16,054 bases of DNA from NCBI GenBank assembly GCA_035528995.1, contig DATKXO010000070.1:1-16054 (forward strand), read 5' to 3'. Of the stretch, positions 7,785 through 14,325 are shown one piece after another (position 1 is the first letter of the stretch; each line of letters starts with the position of its first letter). Origin of the DNA: DATKXO01 sp035528995. GTDB lineage: Bacteria > Planctomycetota > Phycisphaerae > UBA1845. Below the pieces are notes generated by a model, which was given only the letters and a program-made list of their open reading frames with translations, was not told the DNA's origin and did not search any database. A program made the translations under genes and the position numbers.

Positions 7785-10700
7785 ATGGGTCAAGAGAATC
7801 GGACTGGTCGACTGGTGGTCGCGATCGTTGTGACTGTCGGGTTTGTCGTCGGCCTGGGCTCGCCGGTTGCCGCCCAGGTTTCCCTCCGCGAGACACCTGC
7901 TTACTTCTACGACGCCCAGGGGCGCCGGCCGATCGCGATCGCGGACAATGAGGTCCTGGTTCGCGTGGACACGGACGCCGGAACTCCCGTGGGGACGCGT
8001 CCGGGCTTCCTGCCGGCGCGCGTCGTGCCCGGCGAACTGCCCGAGCCGGCCGTCCAACTCGAAGACCTGCTCGAAAGACGCGGGCTGCACGTCGTGCGCG
8101 GTGCCGGCCTGGCCGAGATGCGCAGTACTCGCGGCGTCGTCTTCGCCCTGCCTGTGCTCTACCGCGCCGGCAGCAACGTCCCCATCTACCAGACGGACAG
8201 GATCATCGTCGCGTTCAAGGAAGGGGTTGCGGCCGACGAGGTCAACCGGATCGCGGATTCGTACGGCTGCGACGCGCGGGCGCGCATGCGTGGCCGGAAC
8301 CGATACACCTTCACCGTGCGCGATACCCAGGCGGTCAGCCCGCTGGCCGTCGCGAACGCGCTGCACGAGCGCCCCGATCTGGCCCTTTACGCTCAGCCCG
8401 ACTTCTTCTTGCCCAAGGTGGCTTACTCGCCGCCCGTGATCGACGACCCGCTCTACCTCAGTTTGCAATGGCACCTGGACGGTGACGTGCTCAAGGGGGC
8501 AGACCCGGACAGCGACGTGAACGTCGAGGCGGCCTGGGACACCGACAACGATCCCAACTCCGAGGGCTCGCCGACCGTGCGCGTGTCCATCCTGGACGAG
8601 TGTGTCGAGAAGCTCCACCCCGACCTGTTTCCCAATTGGGCGGCGGGCCTGGACCTGGACAATATTCCGCCCGACGACGATCCGAGTCCGGATGGGGGCC
8701 AGCGGCACGGCACCTCCTGCGCGGGCGTGGCCGTCGCCGCCGGCAACACCATCGGCGTGCGGGGGGCCGCCCCGAGTTGCGGGCTGATCGGCGTCAAGTT
8801 CTTCGGAGCCTCGATCGCCGAGATGGCCGAGGGCTACTATTTCAGCGTGGATCCGAACGACGACGGCGACCACAGCGACGGGGCGGCCGTCCTGAGCAAC
8901 AGTTGGGGGTTCGCCGACGGGACCCTCCAGCCGAGCGACGTGGTCAACGCCGTGAACTTCGCGGCCATCAACGGGCGGAACGGTCTCGGCTGTCTGGTGC
9001 TGTTCGCGTCGGCCAACAACGATCACACGGTCAACGGCGTTCAGGCCATGGCCCAGCTTCCGACGGTCATGGGCATCGGCGGCACCAACAGCCACGCCCG
9101 ACACACCGAGTTCAGCGACGTCGGCCCCGAGGTCGGGATCGCGACGCCCACCAACGACCGCGGCGACGACGGCGTCCGGCTGCCCTGGCTGGACATCACC
9201 ACTACCGACAACACCGGTGCGAGCGGCTACAACGGCCTGCCGGACCTGGACTACACCGACGAGTTCGGCGGAACCAGCTCGGCCACACCGCTGGCGGCCG
9301 GTATTCTCGCGCTGATCATCTCTCAGGACGAGACCATGACGGCCGCCCAGGCGCGGGCGATCCTTCAGCACACGGCCTTCCGGCCCGACGAGCCCTACGG
9401 GCGCTTCGACGGGATCACCGGTCATAGTCACCGGTACGGTTTCGGCCGGGCCGACGCGGGAGCGGCCGTGACGGCGGCGCACGCCGGACTCCGCTGGCCG
9501 GACCGCATCCAGGTGCTCAACGCCACCGAAACCGGTGGTGACATCACGCTGACCTGGGCAGCGCCGCCGAACGACTACGATACCAGCCTCCTGGTCCGGT
9601 CGGACAAGCCGTTCAGTTGGGCGCCGACCGACGGCCTGACCTACAACGTAACCGACATCGTGGCGCCGGGCGTCGAGGTGGTTCACAACGGGCTGGCCAC
9701 CATCTACGTGGACGTGGGTGCTTCCAGCGGCGGCTTCTTCTACGCGGTGTACCCCCGCAGCGCCGGCGACCTGTACGGCTTCGGCGCCAAGGCCCACCTG
9801 ATCCGCGACGGCATCACGTTGTTCTACGACAACAGCGAGGGCGCCGACCCCGGCTGGACGCACGGCGGCGTGGGTGACGAGTGGGCCCGCGGTACGCCCA
9901 CCTCGGGCGTCTCCATCTTCGGGCAGTCGGTCTACGGCAGCGGCCCGCTGGCCGGGCTGAACGGAACCCGGGCCATCAGCGGCGACAACTGTTGGGGAAC
10001 CGACCTGGCCGCCATCTACGACTCCGACGCGGACGCCTACCTGCAGACGCCGCTGATCAATCTGTCCGGCGTGACGGCGCCGGTCTTTCTCGAATACTAC
10101 GATTGGTGCCTGCTCGAGACCTTCTACGACACCTGCTCGGTCGAGGTCGTGGACATCGACGGAGTCTTCCTGGGCTACGTCGATGCCGACACCGGCGGTG
10201 ATTACGACTGGACGCAGCGCGTCTACGACCTGACGCCGTTCGCTGGCCAGGCGATCAAGCTGCGCTTCCACATCACCTCCGACGACATGCTTCAGCGGGA
10301 CGGCTGGTTCCTCGATGAGGTCCGGGTGACGGTGGCGGCCGACATCCCCCTGCCGCCCACCGCGGAGAACGTCTACGCCGAGACGACCGAAAACACCCTG
10401 GTCGGCGTGACGCTCGTCGGCGCCGACCCCAATCCCGGAACGACGCTCTCCTACGTGATCGCGTCATTGCCGGGCCACGGAGACCTGTTCGACCCCAACG
10501 GCGGGCAGATCACCGCCGTCCCGTACACCCTGCTGACCAACGGCAGCGTCGTGAACTTCATCCCCGACACCGACTACCAGGGGCCGGACACCTTCACCTA
10601 CTGGGCGTCCGACGGCGGGCTGGAGTCCAACGACGCGACGGTGTCGCTGTCCGTGGGGACGCCGCTCCTGTCCTACGACTTCCCGCTGGACACAGACCCC

Positions 10701-13010
10701 GGTTGGCTCACCGAAGGCGATTGGGAGTTCGGCGTCCCGCTGGGCGGCGGCGGCGATCCGACCTCGGCCTACACCGGGACGAACGTCTACGGCTACAACC
10801 TCGCCGGCCTGTACCCGAACGATCTCCCGGCCACGCACGTGAGCACGCTGCCGCTGAACTGCTCCGGGCTGTCGCGCGTCACACTCGACTTCGCACGCTG
10901 GCTCGGCGTCGAGAACTCCAGCTTCGACAACGCCAGCATCGCCGTTTCCAACGATGGTGTGATCTGGCAGACGGTGTGGGCCTACTCGGGCGACGACCTC
11001 CAGGAGACCTCCTGGAGCCTCCAGTCCTACAACATCGGGGCGGTGGCCGACGGTCAGCCCTTCGTGCAGATCCGTTGGACCATGGGTCCCACCGACACCA
11101 ACACGACCTTCTCCGGCTGGAACCTTGATGACATCCAGGTCTGGGCCATCGGCACACCGTCGAGCAACCAGCCGCCGTTGGCTGAGCCTGTCGATGCTTC
11201 GACCGCCAAGAACACACCGATTGACATCACGCTGCAGGCCAGTGACCAGAACGGCGACCCGCTCGACTACACCATCGTTGAGCTGCCGCCCGACGGCACG
11301 CTGGAAGACCCCAACGGGTCGGTCATTACGGCCGTGCCCTACACCCTGCTCGCCGGTGGCGACGTGGTGGCCTACACCCCGGACACCGACTTTGCCGGCC
11401 TGGATGGCTTCTCGTACAGCGCCGACGATGGGGCCCTGACTTCCAACGTTGCGGGCGTGACGATCCGCGTGCTCGAATCGGCGGCCTTCCCGCTGACGGA
11501 CGACTTCGAGACCGGGCCGCCGCTCGCCGCGTACTGGCTGACCAGCTCGACCAGCGCGGGACGCATCCGCGTTACCGACCAGGACGGCCCGATCGGCAAC
11601 TACCACGTGGCCCTGGATTCCGGCCGCGAGGGCACCACCAGTTCCAACGAACTCACCCTGGTCGTTGACCTGATGGGCCAGTCCATCGTCCTGCTGCGCT
11701 ACGACTGGAAGGACTATGACGACGAGGCTACCACGCTTCCGGATAGTTGGGTCGGATCGGTCATCGGAGACGGCGTGTCCATCAGCGAGGACGGCATCAA
11801 CTGGTACAAGGTGGCCGATCTCTTCGACCCCTCGGCCAGGAGCGACGGCGACGATCAGGACGAAGCGCCGGGACGAGGCGTAGACTATCAGACCGTCACC
11901 ATCGACCTCGACCAGGCCGCGGCCGATGCGGGCATCGCCTACACCAAGACCTTCCGCATCCGCTTCCAGCAATACGACAACTACCCCATTCCGACCGATG
12001 GGATCGCAATCGACAACGTGCGCGTCTTGCAGGGCACCGGCGATCCGCTGATCACGACCGGCAGTCTGCCGAACGCCCAGCTCGGCCAGCCTTACGGGCC
12101 CGTGGCGATGGAGGTGAGTGGCGGTGACCCGCCCCTGGTGTGGTCCACACCCATCGAGTTCTTCGAGGAAGGCCTGGGTGAAAGTCAGTTCCAGGCGGGG
12201 GGCACGGCCCAGGGTTGGCAGGGTGACGACGTCGCGTTCGACTACACGCTGCCGTTTGCGTTCCCGTTCTACGGCGAGGCGCTCACGGACATCAAGGTGG
12301 CCACCGACGGCTGGATCAACTTCGGCGCCTACGTCGGCTCGACGTACAGCAACAGCGAGCTGTTGCTGTCCTACAACAAGCGCATCGCGGTCCTGTGGGA
12401 TGATTTGCGGACCGATCAGGGCGGCGACATCTACATCGACGAGACCACGCCGGGCCAGGTTACCATCCGCTGGGACGCCGTCACGCGCAGCACGCTGGCC
12501 CCATGCAACTTCGCCGCCACACTGTTCGACGACGGCCGAATCAGGCTCGACTACGGCAGCGGCAACACGCCCATCACTGCGACGGTGGGCGTCTCGGCCG
12601 GCGACCAGGTACGGTACTTCCTCAGCAGCTACGATGCCGTGGCGGACCTGGGCGGTGTCGATTCGCTCATGCTCGACTACTCGCGGCTGCCGCCCGGCCT
12701 GGTCATGGACGCCCAGGGAGTCATCACCGGCACGCCGACCCAGGCGGGAGTGTTCCAGCCGTTCTTCCACGTGGAGGACGACTCGCAGCGGACCGACTCG
12801 AAGATGATTCCGTTGACCGTCGTGCCCGGTATCTTCGGCGACTACGACTACGACACCGACGTGGACCTCGACGACTTTACCTGGTTCGCGGATTGCATGC
12901 TGCAGCTCGAGCCGTCGGGACAATGCCTCACCGTCTTCGACGACGATGGCGACCAGCAGGTGACCCTGGCGGACTTCTCCGTTTTCCAGATCGTCTTCAC
13001 TGGACCTTAG
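7785..13010 (+). CDS. Secreted S8 (kexin-like) serine protease with multiple beta-sandwich domains and Ca-binding C-terminal tail
   Basis: This is a 1741-residue exported endopeptidase. The signal peptide is residues 1-30 (cleavage after VAA, before Q31). A long propeptide (about 31-220) includes a subtilisin-prodomain-like part (IIVAFKEGVAADEV). The catalytic domain (about 225-570) has Asp271 in ILDECVEKLHPDL, His308 in RHGTSCAG, the oxyanion candidate Asn411 in FASANND and Ser498 in GGTSSATPLAAG; the Ser and His motifs are closest to the kexin/furin branch (S8B). Next come an Fn3-like domain (about 575-680), a MAM-like sandwich (680-850), an Ig-like domain (857-957), a second MAM-like (961-1122) and Ig-like pair (1130-1230), and a third MAM-like sandwich (1234-1416). 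A putative Ig (He_PIG) domain starts at 1422 and resumes at 1634, with a nidogen-like domain inserted between. The dockerin-like tail (1683-1741) has two Asp-rich loops (DYDTDVDLDDF, DDDGDQQVTLADF) and ends FQIVFTGP, typical of planctomycetes. There is no P domain, which is unusual for a kexin-like enzyme. Substrate unknown. Confidence 0.92.
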   Translation: MGQENRTGRLVVAIVVTVGFVVGLGSPVAAQVSLRETPAYFYDAQGRRPIAIADNEVLVRVDTDAGTPVGTRPGFLPARVVPGELPEPAVQLEDLLERRGLHVVRGAGLAEMRSTRGVVFALPVLYRAGSNVPIYQTDRIIVAFKEGVAADEVNRIADSYGCDARARMRGRNRYTFTVRDTQAVSPLAVANALHERPDLALYAQPDFFLPKVAYSPPVIDDPLYLSLQWHLDGDVLKGADPDSDVNVEAAWDTDNDPNSEGSPTVRVSILDECVEKLHPDLFPNWAAGLDLDNIPPDDDPSPDGGQRHGTSCAGVAVAAGNTIGVRGAAPSCGLIGVKFFGASIAEMAEGYYFSVDPNDDGDHSDGAAVLSNSWGFADGTLQPSDVVNAVNFAAINGRNGLGCLVLFASANNDHTVNGVQAMAQLPTVMGIGGTNSHARHTEFSDVGPEVGIATPTNDRGDDGVRLPWLDITTTDNTGASGYNGLPDLDYTDEFGGTSSATPLAAGILALIISQDETMTAAQARAILQHTAFRPDEPYGRFDGITGHSHRYGFGRADAGAAVTAAHAGLRWPDRIQVLNATETGGDITLTWAAPPNDYDTSLLVRSDKPFSWAPTDGLTYNVTDIVAPGVEVVHNGLATIYVDVGASSGGFFYAVYPRSAGDLYGFGAKAHLIRDGITLFYDNSEGADPGWTHGGVGDEWARGTPTSGVSIFGQSVYGSGPLAGLNGTRAISGDNCWGTDLAAIYDSDADAYLQTPLINLSGVTAPVFLEYYDWCLLETFYDTCSVEVVDIDGVFLGYVDADTGGDYDWTQRVYDLTPFAGQAIKLRFHITSDDMLQRDGWFLDEVRVTVAADIPLPPTAENVYAETTENTLVGVTLVGADPNPGTTLSYVIASLPGHGDLFDPNGGQITAVPYTLLTNGSVVNFIPDTDYQGPDTFTYWASDGGLESNDATVSLSVGTPLLSYDFPLDTDPGWLTEGDWEFGVPLGGGGDPTSAYTGTNVYGYNLAGLYPNDLPATHVSTLPLNCSGLSRVTLDFARWLGVENSSFDNASIAVSNDGVIWQTVWAYSGDDLQETSWSLQSYNIGAVADGQPFVQIRWTMGPTDTNTTFSGWNLDDIQVWAIGTPSSNQPPLAEPVDASTAKNTPIDITLQASDQNGDPLDYTIVELPPDGTLEDPNGSVITAVPYTLLAGGDVVAYTPDTDFAGLDGFSYSADDGALTSNVAGVTIRVLESAAFPLTDDFETGPPLAAYWLTSSTSAGRIRVTDQDGPIGNYHVALDSGREGTTSSNELTLVVDLMGQSIVLLRYDWKDYDDEATTLPDSWVGSVIGDGVSISEDGINWYKVADLFDPSARSDGDDQDEAPGRGVDYQTVTIDLDQAAADAGIAYTKTFRIRFQQYDNYPIPTDGIAIDNVRVLQGTGDPLITTGSLPNAQLGQPYGPVAMEVSGGDPPLVWSTPIEFFEEGLGESQFQAGGTAQGWQGDDVAFDYTLPFAFPFYGEALTDIKVATDGWINFGAYVGSTYSNSELLLSYNKRIAVLWDDLRTDQGGDIYIDETTPGQVTIRWDAVTRSTLAPCNFAATLFDDGRIRLDYGSGNTPITATVGVSAGDQVRYFLSSYDAVADLGGVDSLMLDYSRLPPGLVMDAQGVITGTPTQAGVFQPFFHVEDDSQRTDSKMIPLTVVPGIFGDYDYDTDVDLDDFTWFADCMLQLEPSGQCLTVFDDDGDQQVTLADFSVFQIVFTGP
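9822..11474 (+). repeat. Duplicated MAM-like plus Ig-like module inside the protease
   Basis: Two consecutive modules (residues about 680-957 and 961-1230) each consist of a MAM-like sandwich followed by a cadherin/Ig-like domain. The Ig parts are clearly duplicates: both contain DPNG, ITAVPYTLL, a PDTD motif and a closing DGxLxSN. The DNA is also similar in places, for example TACACCCTGCT at about 10525 and 11341. Such spacers usually extend a secreted enzyme from its anchor or bind surface polymers, which is inference here. Confidence 0.75.
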
Positions 13011-13187
13011 CCGTTCCGGATGGCCGTCAGAGCGGAGTTCTTCTCAACAATCCGTGTGGCACGAGAGGGCGGCAGCGCAGAACCCGCTGCGTCAGCGGTG
13101 CGTGTTGAGGCGCACGGATGCGCGCGGGGCCAAGCCTGTCAGGGCGCCCGGTGACGGCTTCCGGCCCAATGCAGCAGGATGTGGAAA
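13011..13187. other. Spacer between protease stop and IS21 left end
   Basis: No gene is seen. A small perfect hairpin (CCGCTG at 13084-13089, CAGCGG at 13093-13098) lies about 75 bp past the protease stop. It lacks a following T-run, so it is at best a weak terminator. Confidence 0.4.
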
Positions 13188-13243
13188 CGCGCATCGACGA
13201 TTGAGCCAGTCGGATAGGTTGTCGCGCATCGGATTTTGAGCCA
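13188..13243 (+). repeat. Two terminal repeats of an IS21-family left end
   Basis: Two 21-bp direct repeats (13188-13208 and 13223-13243) match at 17 positions and are spaced 35 bp apart. Each begins CGCGCATCG and ends TTGAGCCA. IS21-family elements carry several such repeats at each end as transposase binding sites. The istA start follows 61 bp later, in the orientation expected for a left end. The exact outer end of the element is uncertain; a TGTGG at 13180 is a possible tip. Confidence 0.65.
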
Positions 13244-13258
13244 CCGCAACGGGCTTTA

Positions 13259-13293
13259 CCCTGCCGGAGACGGCAATAGTGCCGAAGGCAGGG
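13259..13293 (+). promoter_or_regulatory. Nested hairpin covering the istA ribosome binding site
   Basis: Outer arms CCCTGCC (13259-13265) and GGCAGGG (13287-13293) enclose inner arms CGGCA (13271-13275) and TGCCG (13280-13284). The right outer arm overlaps the GGGAGG (13291-13296) ahead of the ATG at 13304. Folding of the transcript could limit translation of the transposase, as known for several insertion sequences; for this element it is inference. Confidence 0.5.
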
Positions 13294-13303
13294 AGGCCAG
13301 GAG

Positions 13304-13909
13304 ATGTTGACGGTGGACGAGTACGACCTGATTCGACGCAAACATCGTGTGGATGGGATGAGCCTGCGGGCCATCTCACGGGAGCTTGGCTACGCCCGGA
13401 ATACGGTGGCCAAGGCGGTCACGAGCCCGATTCCGCCAGGCTATCGACTCTCGAAGCCGCGCCCCAAACCGGCGATCGACCCGGTCAAGCACATCATCGA
13501 CGCGTGGCTTGAGCAGGATAAAGGTCAGCGCCCGAAGCAACGTCACACGGGCCAGCGCATCTACGAACGTCTGCGTGACGATCACAACTTCAAGGGCTCG
13601 CCGGCTGCGGTGCGCCGGTATATCCGGGAGGCCAGACAACGTTCCCAAGAGCCTCCGGGTTATGAGCCCGACGAGTTTCGGACTCGGCCAGACTCAGGCG
13701 GCAAGCGACGCCGCGGGCCTCAACGACTACGATCTCCTGGGGCGGCCATCTATCCCGCCGGCGTGAACGCTCCGCCGGGGCGAAGCCAAGCTTGCGGTGC
13801 GCGGGGACTTTGGGCGAGACCGGTTTGGTGCCAAACAACTGATGCAGATCCGACTACTTCGGGGCTCGAAATTTACCTGACCTGCCCCATCTGTATGCTC
13901 TCGTCCTGA
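13304..13909 (+). pseudogene. istA: IS21-family transposase IstA, N-terminal remnant
   Basis: The first ~118 codons are a clear IstA N-terminus: MLTVDEYDLIRRK, an HTH around residues 20-39 (SLRAISRELGYARNTVAKAV), the PIPPGYRLSKPRPKP segment, IIDAWLEQDKGQ, PKQRHTGQRIYERL and VRRYIREARQR. In intact IstA the DDE catalytic core should follow, beginning near a VDWG/VDFG motif. Here the similarity stops at about 13655-13665, and the frame then runs through unrelated arginine- and proline-rich sequence to a stop at 13907-13909. Intact family members are about 400-500 residues and are followed by istB, which is absent. The element is therefore truncated and cannot transpose by itself. The start has GGGAGG and AGGAG upstream. 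Confidence 0.85.
13686..13880 (+). pseudogene. Possible decayed coding remnant
   Basis: In a different frame from istA, this stretch reads like a protein with GC-rich third positions: DAAGLNDYDLLGRPSIPPA, then a TGA at 13764-13766, then TLRRGEAKLAVRGDFG and RDRFGAKQLMQ to a TGA at 13878-13880. I do not recognise the family and it does not resemble IstA or IstB. It may be a broken gene from a neighbouring element, or chance in GC-rich DNA. Confidence 0.25.
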
Positions 13910-14325
13910 GTGTCGTAAATGAGTTCCAGGAAACAAGTTACGACAGCAGCGATGGTCGCAGTAGCGGCTGCGGCAGAGTCGACATGCATTCCCACCGCGT
14001 TGTCCCGTGCTCCTTTCTGCCTCCGGGCGTGCCTGATACCTAAAGAAAAACCGTACCGACCGGCTGGACGGTCGTCGCCGCTCGGCCCGCGCTGGCGGCC
14101 CCAAGTGGTACGCAAGGTCAGTCGAAACCCATCAGTCGCCAAGCCGGCGTCCGCCCTGCCGTTCACGGCCTGGCCGCCCGACATCGGCGACTGGTCCGGC
14201 ACCGGCTGGTTCACCGCGCTATCCTCCCTGGCCACCGCACCCGGCATGCCCGACGGAGTTGAGGGGGAGGCAGCCGCGGTGGTCGCCGTAGCGACCACCG
14301 TCCTGCCGACGTGCTGGTAGATCAC
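13873..14325 (-). CDS. Small hypothetical protein overlapping the recombinase stop
   Basis: A 150-residue frame begins with GTG at 14325, sharing a GTGA overlap with the TGA of the recombinase (14322-14324), an arrangement typical of translational coupling. The first ~65 codons have strongly GC-rich third positions, which supports coding, while the second half is less convincing. The sequence starts MIYQHVGRTVVATATT, is rich in Ala, Ser, Pro and Gly, and has a hydrophobic segment near the C-terminus (about residues 117-133, ATIAAVVTCFLELIYD). I do not recognise it and there is no clear Shine-Dalgarno site. The opposite strand also has an open frame (13919-14320) of similar length but with no coupling signal, so the minus-strand reading is preferred. 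Confidence 0.35.
   Translation of the reverse strand: MIYQHVGRTVVATATTAAASPSTPSGMPGAVAREDSAVNQPVPDQSPMSGGQAVNGRADAGLATDGFRLTLRTTWGRQRGPSGDDRPAGRYGFSLGIRHARRQKGARDNAVGMHVDSAAAATATIAAVVTCFLELIYDTQDESIQMGQVR

Noticed and set aside
7653..10271. 872-residue open frame on the minus strand
   Set aside because: It is a shadow of the S8 protease gene, whose plus-strand reading has an intact catalytic triad. The antisense product has the same shadow composition and no domain.
10464..12923. 819-residue open frame on the minus strand
   Set aside because: It is also antisense to the protease gene and of shadow composition. The plus strand encodes clear MAM-, Ig- and nidogen-like domains here.
13919..14320. 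133-residue plus-strand frame
   Set aside because: It overlaps the minus-strand ORF coupled to the recombinase, has no ribosome binding site and no recognisable features.
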